Positions 45,841 to 55,006 are shown, numbered from the stretch's first letter. The stretch is 64,000 nucleotides of DNA from Aquimarina amphilecti (GCF_900109375.1 NZ_FOAB01000012.1:32897-96896); one strand, 5' to 3'. A program made the numbers and translations. Notes: generated from the letters alone by a model not told the origin.

Positions 45841-47396
45841 TTTTCTTTTTTCGGAATTTTACTCATTGCTCGCTCGGTTATTGCTGTAATAGATAAAGAA
45901 GGATTTACTCCTGGATTAGCAGAAATCATAGATCCATCACATATATACATATTCTCATATCCAAATACCTTATTATTTTTATCAATTACTCCATCTTTTG
46001 TACTAGAAGCCATAACCGCTCCTCCTAGTATATGAGCTGTAGACGGTATTCCTGCTAATGGTTCTAATCCAAAAACAGTTTCTTTACCTTCTGTTAGTTC
46101 AGAATATTTTTTTGCTAAATTAAGAGATTGTGGTATAAAAGCACTAGGTTTTTTACCTTCTGCAATACTAGTATTCATAAGCCCTAAAGAGTTTCTTTTA
46201 AATTTTAGGGTACTATCTAGTGTTTGCATAAACAAAAGAATAGCTGTACTCTTACTCCAATCCTTAGCCGTATATAATTTAAGATAAGATATTGGGTGGC
46301 TTATAAAACTTGTGATCATTTTCGTAACACGTACAACCGTATTCTTACCATGGGTTAAAGGCAAATGTGACAAACGCCAAAACCCAGAACCTTTAGCATA
46401 CCTAACAATTTCTAAATGACTGTTTTTATCAGTATTTAAGATTGATCCAATAGCTACTCCTTTTGACATATCTTTTTTACCATTTAAATTGGTTACACTG
46501 ATCAAACTTTCGTTATTTGTTCTTATGTCTGATCCTAAATTGCTTGAAAGCTTTGGTAAAGATTTCTTCTTTAACTTTAACAATAATTTTACAGTTCCTA
46601 AAACTCCTCCGGAAAAAATAATGCCTTTTGACTTTACTCCTTTCTTAATCTTCAATAGTTTGGTAGAAGATTTAAATTTCACTGTATATCCATCTGAAGA
46701 AGGAAGTACATCAAAGACTTCATGCTCTGCTAGAACAGTAGCGCCTAATTGTTGTGCTAGATATAAATAATTCTTGTCTAAGGTGTTTTTTGCCCCAATT
46801 CTACAACCAGTCATACAGCCACCACAAAAATTACAACCTGTTCGATCAGGACCTTTTCCACCAAAATATGGGTCAGATACTTTTTTATTAGGAGTACCAA
46901 AAAAAACAGCAACATCTGTTTTAGAAAAACCTTCTTTAATATTCATCTTATCGGCTAACTCTTCTAGTGCTTTATCCCCATCAAACAAATATGGATTCTT
47001 CTGAGCGCCTAACATTCTTAATGCCGTTTTATAAAAAGGTTCTAATTCTGATTGCCAATCCGCCAATTGCTTCCAACTTCCTGATGTAAAAAAGTCTTTT
47101 TTTGGAACAGGCAACGTATTTGCATAGACCAATGAACCTCCACCTACTCCAGTACCAGAAATAACCACTACATGTTTAAAAAAAGACATCTTCATGATCC
47201 CAAACCACCGAAAAAAAGGAACCCACAACCATTTTCTAAGATTCCAGTTTGATTTTGGGAAGTCTTTAGCTTTATACCACTTTCCTTTTTCGATAACCAA
47301 AACTTTATATCCTTTTTCTGAAAGACGCAATGCACTTACAGATCCTCCAAAACCGCTACCTACGATAACATAATCATATTCTTCTTCAATATTCAT
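45837..47396 (-). CDS. GMC-family flavin oxidoreductase (cholesterol oxidase-like)
   Basis: 519 residues from the ATG at 47396. The FAD dinucleotide fold is DYVIVGSGFGGSVSALRL; the glycine loop GTGVGGGSLVYA and the C-terminal CDGSMISANPGVNPSLSI are typical of GMC enzymes. A Cys cluster GCNFCGGCMTGC (C-x2-C-x2-C-x3-C) is shared with the ChoD-like branch as I recall it. It oxidises an alcohol, perhaps a sterol or fatty alcohol. The start codon overlaps the stop of the upstream desaturase gene as ATGA, indicating translational coupling and a joint role. Confidence 0.88.
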   Translation of the reverse strand: MNIEEEYDYVIVGSGFGGSVSALRLSEKGYKVLVIEKGKWYKAKDFPKSNWNLRKWLWVPFFRWFGIMKMSFFKHVVVISGTGVGGGSLVYANTLPVPKKDFFTSGSWKQLADWQSELEPFYKTALRMLGAQKNPYLFDGDKALEELADKMNIKEGFSKTDVAVFFGTPNKKVSDPYFGGKGPDRTGCNFCGGCMTGCRIGAKNTLDKNYLYLAQQLGATVLAEHEVFDVLPSSDGYTVKFKSSTKLLKIKKGVKSKGIIFSGGVLGTVKLLLKLKKKSLPKLSSNLGSDIRTNNESLISVTNLNGKKDMSKGVAIGSILNTDKNSHLEIVRYAKGSGFWRLSHLPLTHGKNTVVRVTKMITSFISHPISYLKLYTAKDWSKSTAILLFMQTLDSTLKFKRNSLGLMNTSIAEGKKPSAFIPQSLNLAKKYSELTEGKETVFGLEPLAGIPSTAHILGGAVMASSTKDGVIDKNNKVFGYENMYICDGSMISANPGVNPSLSITAITERAMSKIPKKEN

Positions 47397-49246
47397 ACTT
47401 TTAATGTTATATCGGTTTTTGGAGTACACATACAGGTAAGTATATATCCTTGATTCATTTCATTTTTTAGGAGAACTACATCTTCTTTATCATTCCAATT
47501 TACATCACCTTTTAACAATAAAGTTTTACAGGTACCACAATCTCCCATTTTACATGCATGTGGCAATATGTTTTTAGCATTTATTGAAGCTTCTAATATA
47601 GTCTCTGAGCGATCCGAAGTAAAAGAAAATTGATCACTACCCATTTCTACATTTACCTGATATTTAATCCCGGAGAGGTTATTAAAGCCCTGAGAAAACT
47701 CTTCTGTTCTAATTAAACTATCCTGAACACCAAGTTTACGCAAAGCTACCTTAGAAGCCTCCATCATAGGAGATGGACCACAGATATAAAAATATGAATC
47801 TTTCAATACCTTTGATAAATGTTCATATTGCAAATCAGCTTTTAACATTTCGAAACTCAACAATAATTCAAAACGTTTTGGAAAATTCTTGGAGAGTTCT
47901 CTTAATTCTTGGTAGAAAATTACCTCCTCCTCATTTCTACATCCATAAAGCAATGTAACTTTCTCTTTTGATGCTCTTAATATAAATTTGATCATAGATA
48001 AAACAGGAGTAATTCCGCTACCTCCTGCTATAAAAACAGATGATTTATTTATCTCCTTAGGCAATAAAAATTTACCAAAAGGGCCAGAAACTCTAAGTTT
48101 ATTCCCTACTTTAATACTATTTACAAGATGATTGGAAAGTTTCCCTCCAGAAACTCTTTTTATAACTACAGCAAGTTTACCTGTAAAAGGATCTTCGCAA
48201 ATAGAATAACATCTACTTATTAAATTGCCGTCTACTAGATCAGAAATAACTACATATTGTCCTGCATCAAATAGAAAAGGGATTTCATCCAAATTTTTAA
48301 AAACAAGCTTAACAGCATCTACTGTTTCATTAAGTACATCTTCTATTTCTAAAACATAATTCCACTTTTTTCCTGATTTAATATCCGAATATGTATTTTG
48401 TTTACTTAACAATTTTAAATCTTGATCCCTATATCCTTCTATGACGGATCCCTTCTCAAAAAGCTCCGGTTCCATATCCAGAAAACAACTTCGGTATTTA
48501 TAAAAAGGAACTCTAGGGTGTAAATGATGTATAAGATGATAGCTTTGATATAGTGACAAAAACTCTAATCCTGGAATCGTAATGATCCGAGTATTATGAT
48601 ACTTACTTAAATTATTATGAGGGTAATGTGGCAACCAATCAAAAGAAAATGCTAATATCGGTGCAGCAATAAGTGCTGATAAAATAAAAACAAAAAATAA
48701 TGCACTCCCATACCCTAATAAAATTGTAGTACTTAAAACTGCAATTAGAAAAAATGAAAATGCAACAGATTGCCCTCTAATGTTACGCATCGCTTTATTC
48801 TTTCTACTCTGCTTGCCTAAAGCTAATTCGAAATAATAACCAATTAATGTTAAACAGCGAAAGAAAATAGATAAAGGGTTACTGCCATTTACGTAATGAT
48901 CTGGATCATTTACTGGATCATTTGTATGTGCGTGATGTCTAAGATGAATTACTACAAATGCCGAAAAAGGGAACAACAAAAAGAAACTAGACATCCAACC
49001 TAGTACTTTTTCTAATCTCACAAAAGATTGAACTCCTCCAGAAATATTACCATGACTTGCCTCATGAGCTATTGTAAACATTCCATATGCTATTCCTGCT
49101 CCAATAACAGATGTCCAGATTGGTGAAAGACCAAATACATAAAAAATCCAAAGGAAAATATATCCTACACATAAAATGGAAAACAAAATTATAGTTGGCC
49201 ATGCTACTTTTCCAGAATATTTTTGCCAAACTGCTTGATTTTTCAC
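47393..49246 (-). CDS. Self-sufficient membrane desaturase/hydroxylase fused to ferredoxin reductase and 2Fe-2S ferredoxin
   Basis: 617 residues. The membrane desaturase domain (about 1-275) has three His boxes: HEASH, HLRHH, HLIHH. The next 230 residues are a flavin reductase (RCYSICEDPFTGKL, GPFGKFLLP, IAGGSGITPVLSM, CGPSPMMEA). The last 85 are a plant-type ferredoxin with HACKMGDCGTC and a final CMC. Electrons can thus pass from NAD(P)H to the diiron centre within one chain. The substrate could be a fatty acid, sterol or carotenoid. Coupled to the GMC gene and divergent from tetR. Confidence 0.9.
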   Translation of the reverse strand: MKNQAVWQKYSGKVAWPTIILFSILCVGYIFLWIFYVFGLSPIWTSVIGAGIAYGMFTIAHEASHGNISGGVQSFVRLEKVLGWMSSFFLLFPFSAFVVIHLRHHAHTNDPVNDPDHYVNGSNPLSIFFRCLTLIGYYFELALGKQSRKNKAMRNIRGQSVAFSFFLIAVLSTTILLGYGSALFFVFILSALIAAPILAFSFDWLPHYPHNNLSKYHNTRIITIPGLEFLSLYQSYHLIHHLHPRVPFYKYRSCFLDMEPELFEKGSVIEGYRDQDLKLLSKQNTYSDIKSGKKWNYVLEIEDVLNETVDAVKLVFKNLDEIPFLFDAGQYVVISDLVDGNLISRCYSICEDPFTGKLAVVIKRVSGGKLSNHLVNSIKVGNKLRVSGPFGKFLLPKEINKSSVFIAGGSGITPVLSMIKFILRASKEKVTLLYGCRNEEEVIFYQELRELSKNFPKRFELLLSFEMLKADLQYEHLSKVLKDSYFYICGPSPMMEASKVALRKLGVQDSLIRTEEFSQGFNNLSGIKYQVNVEMGSDQFSFTSDRSETILEASINAKNILPHACKMGDCGTCKTLLLKGDVNWNDKEDVVLLKNEMNQGYILTCMCTPKTDITLKV

Positions 49247-49284
49247 AGGTCAAATGGTTATGTTTGAAAAAGATATTTATTTTT

Positions 49285-49312
49285 TCGAACTATTTAATCA
49301 AATATAGTTCGA
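49285..49312. promoter_or_regulatory. Probable TetR operator
   Basis: Inverted repeat TCGAACTAT-N10-ATAGTTCGA with perfect 9-bp arms, in the 85-bp gap between the divergent desaturase and tetR genes. Size and symmetry suit a TetR dimer. It covers the -7 box of the desaturase promoter. Confidence 0.75.
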
Positions 49313-49329
49313 TTTATAGAAAATACCAA
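49299..49329 (-). promoter_or_regulatory. Promoter of the desaturase-GMC operon
   Basis: On the minus strand: TTG (49327-49329), a 20-bp spacer and TATATTTG (49299-49306), a full consensus match. The -7 box lies between and partly in the operator arms, so bound TetR would block transcription. Confidence 0.7.
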
Positions 49330-49331
49330 AT

Positions 49332-49934
49332 ATGGGAAGAAAATCAATTCATCGAGAAAGAAAAGATAAAAACAAAAAGGTTGAACAATGGACGCAGGCG
49401 ATACTTCCTAAATTGAGTAATATGGGGCTTGGAGAACTAACTATTGATGATCTAGCTATATTAATGAACAAGAGTAAGTCTACGATTTACCAATACTTCG
49501 TAACTAAAGAAGAAATTTTTGAATATATCACACAAGTAAGGGTTGATCGTCTTAAAGCTTATAAAAATGAAATCTCAGGAGAACTTTCTACATTAAATTA
49601 CCATTATGAGACTTTAGCAAAGATTCTAGCCGAAGGTGTTAAAGATATTTCGCCTTATTATCTAAAACAGTTACAAATGCACTACCCTAGTGCCTGGAGT
49701 ATTGTAAATGATTTTTTGCAAGGTTTGTTAGAAGACCTTAAGCACTTTTATATTTTTGGAATAGAAAACAAAATGTTTAAAACAGTTTCTCCTGAATTAT
49801 TAATAAAATTAGATGAATACTTTATTATGCAATTGATTACAGATCACACTTTTTTTAATAGCAATCAGCAAACTTTAGAATCTGCGATCAAAGAATATAT
49901 GTATATAAAATTTGAAGGTTTAGTTATAAAATAG
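49332..49934 (+). CDS. TetR-family transcription regulator
   Basis: 200 residues. The N-terminal helix-turn-helix is LTIDDLAILMNKSKSTIYQYFVTKEEIFEYI. The C-terminal ligand-binding part has no close match that I recognise. The divergent position and the shared palindrome suggest it represses the desaturase-GMC operon, and possibly itself, until a lipid-like inducer binds. The ATG at 49332 is preceded by a longer open frame in another phase, which is ignored. Confidence 0.88.
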   Translation: MGRKSIHRERKDKNKKVEQWTQAILPKLSNMGLGELTIDDLAILMNKSKSTIYQYFVTKEEIFEYITQVRVDRLKAYKNEISGELSTLNYHYETLAKILAEGVKDISPYYLKQLQMHYPSAWSIVNDFLQGLLEDLKHFYIFGIENKMFKTVSPELLIKLDEYFIMQLITDHTFFNSNQQTLESAIKEYMYIKFEGLVIK

Positions 49935-49937
49935 CAT

Positions 49938-49962
49938 AAAAAAATCCCGCAAAATGCGAGAT
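49938..49962 (-). terminator. Terminator of the ABC-F gene
   Basis: On the minus strand an 8-bp GC-containing stem with one G-U pair and a 3-nt loop is followed by seven Ts. Its AT flank touches the end of tetR. Confidence 0.7.
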
Positions 49963-49992
49963 CCTTTTATAGTTTTAGAAAAAACATATACA

Positions 49993-51618
49993 TTAAACAT
50001 TAACAGCATACATCTTATCTCGTAATTCTTTAATTTTTTTATCACTCATATACTCATCAAAAGTAGCATAACGATCAATTACTCCACTCGGCGTTAACTC
50101 GATTACTCGATTAGCTACTGTCTGCGCAAACTCATGATCGTGTGTCGTAAAAAGAATAGTACCTTTAAAATTCTTCAAAGAATTATTAAATGCAGTAATT
50201 GATTCCAAATCTAAATGGTTCGTTGGTTCATCCAGCATCAATACATTTGCTCTTGTCATCATCATCTTAGATAACATACATCTTACTTTTTCTCCTCCCG
50301 AAAGTACATTTGATTTCTTTAACGCTTCTTCTCCACTAAAAATCATTTTACCAAGAAAACCTCGGATAAATACTTCTTCTCTTTCTTCTTCTGTAGTTGC
50401 CCATTGACGTAACCAATCTACCAATGTTAGGTCATTCTGAAAATATTCGCTATTATCAGCAGGTAAATAAGATTGTGTTGTAGTAATACCCCAAGAGAAT
50501 TTACCATCATCGGCTTTTTGTTTCTCATTAAGTATTTGATAGAAAGCTGTAGTAGCTCTAGAGTCTTTAGAAAAAACCACGACTTTATCTCCTTTTGCTA
50601 GGTTGATATCTACTCCTTTAAAAAGAATATCTCCTTCTATACTAGCTCCTAACCCTTCTACATTAAGAATTTGATCTCCTGCTTCTCGATCTCTTTCAAA
50701 AATAATAGCTGGATAACGACGACTAGATGGCTTAATATCCTCTATATTCAATTTCTCGATCATCTTTTTACGAGAAGTAGCTTGTTTTGACTTTGCTACG
50801 TTTGCACTAAAACGAGCTATAAATTCTTGTAATTCTTTCTTTTTCTCCTCAGCTTTCTTGTTTTGTTGTGCTCTTTGCCTAGCAGCTAATTGAGAAGATT
50901 CATACCAGAACGTATAATTACCACTATAATTATTAATCTTTCCAAAGTCAATATCTGAAATATGTGTACATACAGAATCTAAAAAGTGACGGTCGTGAGA
51001 AACAACAATTACCGTATTATCATAATTAGCTAAGAAATGTTCTAACCAAGAAATGGTTTCATAATCCAAATCATTGGTAGGCTCATCCATTATTAGTACA
51101 TCTGGATTACCAAATAAACATTGTGCAAGTAAAACTCTTACACGTTGTTTAGTATCCAAATCTGCCATACTTGTATAATGCAAGTCTTCTTTTATACCAA
51201 GATTGGATAACATTGTAGCAGCATCACTATCAGCATTCCATCCGTTCATCTCTTCGAACTGTACTTGAAGCTCTCCGATCTTCTCTGCATTTTCGTCAGT
51301 ATAATCAGCATAAAGAGCATCAATTTCAGTTTTGATTTTATACAATTCTTTATTACCCATTATCACTGTTTCTAAAACAGTATACTCATCATAAGCATAA
51401 TGATTCTGTTCTAAAACTGACATACGCTTTCCTGGCTCCAAGTGCACATGACCTGAAGTTGGTTCGGAAACTCCTGAAAGAATCTTTAAAAAAGTAGATT
51501 TTCCTGCTCCATTTGCACCGATAATACCGTAACAATTACCTTGTGAAAAAGTAGTGTTTACTTCATCAAATAAAATTCTTTTACCGAATTGTACTGAAAG
51601 ATTAGAAACTGATAACAT
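49993..51618 (-). CDS. ABC-F family ATPase (ribosome-associated translation factor type)
   Basis: 541 residues from the ATG at 51618; the frame is open to 51720, but MLSVSNLSVQFGKR is the standard start and a consensus -7 box lies just upstream. Two ABC domains in tandem, no membrane part. Domain 1 has Walker A GANGAGKST and Walker B VLIMDEPTNDLD. Domain 2 has the signature LSGGEKVRC and MLDEPTNHLD. The second Walker A is degenerate (FSKDSRATTAF, no GKS/T). The layout resembles YbiT-type ABC-F proteins, which act at the ribosomal E site. Confidence 0.92.
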   Translation of the reverse strand: MLSVSNLSVQFGKRILFDEVNTTFSQGNCYGIIGANGAGKSTFLKILSGVSEPTSGHVHLEPGKRMSVLEQNHYAYDEYTVLETVIMGNKELYKIKTEIDALYADYTDENAEKIGELQVQFEEMNGWNADSDAATMLSNLGIKEDLHYTSMADLDTKQRVRVLLAQCLFGNPDVLIMDEPTNDLDYETISWLEHFLANYDNTVIVVSHDRHFLDSVCTHISDIDFGKINNYSGNYTFWYESSQLAARQRAQQNKKAEEKKKELQEFIARFSANVAKSKQATSRKKMIEKLNIEDIKPSSRRYPAIIFERDREAGDQILNVEGLGASIEGDILFKGVDINLAKGDKVVVFSKDSRATTAFYQILNEKQKADDGKFSWGITTTQSYLPADNSEYFQNDLTLVDWLRQWATTEEEREEVFIRGFLGKMIFSGEEALKKSNVLSGGEKVRCMLSKMMMTRANVLMLDEPTNHLDLESITAFNNSLKNFKGTILFTTHDHEFAQTVANRVIELTPSGVIDRYATFDEYMSDKKIKELRDKMYAVNV

Positions 51619-51638
51619 AGTATAAATTGTATTTTCGG

Positions 51639-51646
51639 CAAAAGTA
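51639..51646 (-). promoter_or_regulatory. -7 box of the ABC-F gene
   Basis: On the minus strand TACTTTTG matches TAnnTTTG exactly, 20 bp upstream of the chosen start codon. No clear TTG at -33. Confidence 0.5.
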
Positions 51647-51862
51647 GAAAAATGGATCCAGAACCTGAAAGAATATAGTAGTATTTTAAGTAAGAGCTTA
51701 TGAAATAAAAGCTCTAGCAATAATTAGACTCTCACAATAAAAAACCTCTATAACAACACCTTCAAATTGCCTAATAATAACACAATTAACGTATTATTAA
51801 CAAGTCATACAGGTCATTCCATTTATTTTTGAATGTTTGTCAGTTTAATAATAGCGCCCAAA

Positions 51863-53332
51863 ATGTATTTCTTCAGGATAAAATATTTTATTTATATCTC
51901 CACTATTGGTTTTTGTTTGTCTAGTTGTGACTCCAGTACAGAAGTAACTAATGAACACATATATTTTGGCGGCGAAATTGTCAATCCCAATGCAGATTAT
52001 ATTGTTCTTTTTAAAGATGAAGACTTTCAGGATACAATTTACTTAGATAAGAATAATCGATTTTTACATAAAATAGAAGACATTAAAGAAGGTTTATACT
52101 CTTTTAGGCATAATCCAGAGTATCAATTAATCCTATTAGAGAAAGGAGATAGTATCTTAATGCGATTAAATACACTAGAGTTTGATGAGTCTTTAGTTTT
52201 TACTGGAAGAGGAGCCAGAAAAAATAACTTTCTAATTGATATGTTTTTGCAAAATGAAATAGAACGGAATCAATTGCAAAAAAGAAAATTCAAAAAAAGT
52301 CCTAAGTTTTTTAAAAAAGAACAAGACTCTTTATTAGATTTAAGAGTAAAGAGGTTTGATCATCTTACTAATAAATATGAGTTAAGTGATCTTTCCAAAA
52401 AATTATGTAGATCTAGTTTTGAATATGATTTCTTTTCTAGATACGAATTGTATTTATATAAGTATCAATACCACAGAATTAAGAATCTTGATCCTGCAAA
52501 AGAGTTTTCACAAGGTTTCTTTGACTACAGAAAGGAAGTTAATTTTAATGATGATGACCTTATGAGGCTATATTCTTATAATAGGTTTTTAAATCATTAT
52601 TTTACCAACTCTTCCTACACGAAATACATGAATAAAAAATCTTTCTCTAAGAGTAAGGTTGAATATACCATGTATAAATTAGATCTTGTAGATAGTTTGA
52701 TAAACCACTCCTACATTAAAAATAACCTTTTGCGAGGTATAACCACTAATTTTATTTTAGACAATAAAAATGACTATACTTCTCAAAAAGTATTAAATCA
52801 CTATTTATCAATTAGTACTGATAAGAAGGTTCAAAAAGAGCTCGTGAAATTAGCAAAGGCAACTGCTAGACTAAAACCTAATAATATTATTCCTGATCAA
52901 GATCTTATTTCTTCTAATGGAGAAATGGCAAAATTATCTTCGCTTTTTGAAAAACCTGTTACTGCATTATATTTTTGGTCAATTGAAAGGAAGGATCATT
53001 ACATAGAAGCTCATAAAAAAACGGATCATTTAAGTAAAATATATCCTGAGATTGATTTTATAGCTATCAATACTGATGATGAGCAAACTGACAACTGGTT
53101 AAAGACAATTAAGCGTCATAATTATGACTTATCTAATGAATATGAGTTTAAATTCCCTAAATGCTCTTCTGATGAATTGGTAATTCATTACTCTAATAAA
53201 GTAATCCTTGTTAATCAAGAAGGAAAAATAATCAATCCAAATGCAGATTTATTTTCCTCTATTTTCGAAAAACAATTGATGAGCTATAGTAGAATGGCGA
53301 GTATAGAAAAACAAAAAACTGTTCTCGATTAA
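51863..53332 (+). CDS. Thioredoxin-like lipoprotein without catalytic cysteines
   Basis: 489 residues from the ATG at 51863, chosen because it gives a compact lipoprotein signal (FCLSSC, Cys near residue 22). An N-terminal beta domain (IYFGGEIVNPNADYIVLF, DTIYLDKNNRFLHKI) resembles DUF4369-type domains that precede thioredoxins in Bacteroidota. After a long helical middle, the C-terminal 130 residues look like thioredoxin (MAKLSSLFEKPVTALYFWS, IDFIAINTD, VNQEGKII), but the CxxC is replaced by IERK. It is therefore not a redox enzyme by the usual mechanism. Confidence 0.7.
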   Translation: MYFFRIKYFIYISTIGFCLSSCDSSTEVTNEHIYFGGEIVNPNADYIVLFKDEDFQDTIYLDKNNRFLHKIEDIKEGLYSFRHNPEYQLILLEKGDSILMRLNTLEFDESLVFTGRGARKNNFLIDMFLQNEIERNQLQKRKFKKSPKFFKKEQDSLLDLRVKRFDHLTNKYELSDLSKKLCRSSFEYDFFSRYELYLYKYQYHRIKNLDPAKEFSQGFFDYRKEVNFNDDDLMRLYSYNRFLNHYFTNSSYTKYMNKKSFSKSKVEYTMYKLDLVDSLINHSYIKNNLLRGITTNFILDNKNDYTSQKVLNHYLSISTDKKVQKELVKLAKATARLKPNNIIPDQDLISSNGEMAKLSSLFEKPVTALYFWSIERKDHYIEAHKKTDHLSKIYPEIDFIAINTDDEQTDNWLKTIKRHNYDLSNEYEFKFPKCSSDELVIHYSNKVILVNQEGKIINPNADLFSSIFEKQLMSYSRMASIEKQKTVLD

Positions 53333-53345
53333 AAGAACAGTTTTT
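53314..53345. terminator. Terminator overlapping the stop of the thioredoxin-like gene
   Basis: 12-bp perfect stem (53314-53325 with 53334-53345) with an 8-nt loop that contains the stop codon. It also lies 22 bp after the end of the convergent transaldolase gene and could serve both. Confidence 0.75.
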
Positions 53346-53367
53346 AATTCTCAGAAAATCTAAAAAA

Positions 53368-54021
53368 TTAGTTTCCTTTTTTATAATCTGCTAAAAACTT
53401 AGCTAATCCAATATCTGTTAAAGGGTGTTTTAATAAACCTTCGATTGACGAAAGAGGCCCAGTCATAACATCAGCTCCAATTTTTGCACAATCAATGACA
53501 TGCATTGTATGTCTTACAGAAGCTGCTAATATTTGCGTATCGAAACCATAGTTATCGTATACCATTCTTATTTCTGCAATTAAATTTAGACCATCTGTAG
53601 AAATATCATCTAATCTACCTATAAACGGAGAAACATATGTAGCACCGGCCTTTGCCGCTAATAATGCCTGCCCGACTGAAAAAACTAATGTACAATTGGT
53701 TTTGATTCCTTTATCACTAAAATACTTTATTGCTTTTATACCTTCTTTAATCATAGGTACTTTTACAATGATCTGGTCATGAAGTTTAGCCAGTTCTTCA
53801 CCTTCTTTAATGATTCCCTCAAAATCTGTAGAAATCACTTCAGCACTTACATCTCCTGTTACTATATCGCATATTTTTTTATAATGCTCTATAATATTAT
53901 CCTTCCCTGTGATACCTTCTTTAGCCATCAATGATGGGTTTGTTGTTACTCCATCAAGTACACCTAGATCTTGTGCTTCTTTGATCTGATCAAGGTTAGC
54001 AGTATCAATAAAAAACTTCAT
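53368..54021 (-). CDS. Transaldolase / fructose-6-phosphate aldolase family
   Basis: 217 residues, the short decameric type. MKFFIDTANLDQIKEA, GVTTNPSLMAKEG, the Schiff-base Lys in QIIVKVPM, and NCTLVFSVGQALLAAKAGATYVSPFIGRLDD are all typical. It moves a dihydroxyacetone unit in the pentose phosphate pathway or splits fructose 6-phosphate; the two activities are not separable by eye. The SDR gene lies 74 bp upstream on the same strand. Confidence 0.93.
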   Translation of the reverse strand: MKFFIDTANLDQIKEAQDLGVLDGVTTNPSLMAKEGITGKDNIIEHYKKICDIVTGDVSAEVISTDFEGIIKEGEELAKLHDQIIVKVPMIKEGIKAIKYFSDKGIKTNCTLVFSVGQALLAAKAGATYVSPFIGRLDDISTDGLNLIAEIRMVYDNYGFDTQILAASVRHTMHVIDCAKIGADVMTGPLSSIEGLLKHPLTDIGLAKFLADYKKGN

Positions 54022-54095
54022 ATTGTTGTGTTTAGATTTATGATTTATTTATTACAATTATTATTTACAAATGTTCTTTAAACATGCGGTCAAAA

Positions 54096-54917
54096 TTACA
54101 ACTTATAATGATTCATTAGTAATTTCTCATATACTTTATCTGGCAAAATTCGCTTTAAGACCACAGAAAATTTTTGCATAAATGCACCTACTTTATAATG
54201 AACCTTTGGACTAGAAGTATTAATTACCTTAAATACAACTTTAGCCATTTCATTTGGATTCATACCTTCATCTACGTGTTCATCCATTAATTGTAAAGAA
54301 TCACCATATGATTTTTCATAAGGAGACCCCTTGCTAACAGGAGCATGATATCTTCCTGCCGCAATATTAGTAGCGAAATCACCTGGAGCAATATTGGTCA
54401 TACGAATATTAAAGGCCTTTAACTCCATCCTCCAAGCTTCTGTTGTGATCTCTAAAGCTGATTTAGAAGCACTATAAATTCCACGATATGGCAAACCCAT
54501 ATATCCTGCAATCGAAGTGATATTGATAACTAAACCATTATGCTGTTTTCTCATTAAAGGCAATACAGCTTTAGTTACATTAATAGGTCCGAAATAATTA
54601 GTCGTAAAATTTCTTATAATCTCTTCTTCTGGTATCTCTTCTAATGGACCAGTAATTCCTGCTCCCGCATTATTGATCAAAACATCTAATCGTCCATGTT
54701 TCTGTTCGATTATATTTATAGCATTAGAAATACTTTTTTTATCTGCAACATCCAGTTGTAGTAACGTAAAAACATCAAAGTCCGAAAAACGTGAAGGGTT
54801 TCTACTAGTTCCGTATACGATATATCCTTTACCTGCTAAAAAGGCACCAATAGATTTTCCTATACCTGAAGAACCACCTGTTATTAAAACAACTTTAGAA
54901 TTTTGATCTGCATTCAT
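54096..54917 (-). CDS. Short-chain dehydrogenase/reductase (SDR)
   Basis: 273 residues. A classical SDR: cofactor loop TGGSSGIGKS near residue 14, NNAGAG, catalytic Ser in NITSIAGYMG and YSASK (Tyr-x3-Lys). An NADP preference is suggested by the basic residue in TSRNPSR. The C-terminus (VHYKVGAFMQKFSVVLKRILPDKVYEKLL) resembles retinol- or steroid-dehydrogenase-like members. The substrate is unknown. A consensus -7 box sits only 5 bp before the ATG. Confidence 0.92.
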   Translation of the reverse strand: MNADQNSKVVLITGGSSGIGKSIGAFLAGKGYIVYGTSRNPSRFSDFDVFTLLQLDVADKKSISNAINIIEQKHGRLDVLINNAGAGITGPLEEIPEEEIIRNFTTNYFGPINVTKAVLPLMRKQHNGLVINITSIAGYMGLPYRGIYSASKSALEITTEAWRMELKAFNIRMTNIAPGDFATNIAAGRYHAPVSKGSPYEKSYGDSLQLMDEHVDEGMNPNEMAKVVFKVINTSSPKVHYKVGAFMQKFSVVLKRILPDKVYEKLLMNHYKL

Positions 54918-54922
54918 AACCG

Positions 54923-54930
54923 CAAATATA
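54923..54930 (-). promoter_or_regulatory. -7 box of the SDR gene, very close to the start codon
   Basis: On the minus strand TATATTTG is an exact consensus match that ends 5 nt before the ATG. Transcription starting at normal distance would begin at or next to the A of the start codon, implying a leaderless mRNA. Confidence 0.45.
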
Positions 54931-54936
54931 CATTCG

Positions 54937-54964
54937 GAATTTAGAATTACGAATTTAGAATTAC
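54937..54964. repeat. Tandem 14-bp repeat
   Basis: GAATTTAGAATTAC occurs twice in direct succession and is followed by GAA, the start of a third copy. It lies between the SDR promoter and the ffs gene and shows no coding content. Confidence 0.7.
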
Positions 54965-55006
54965 GAAATAAACTTAAAAAACTTAAAAGAGGAAAGTAAA
55001 AGACAC

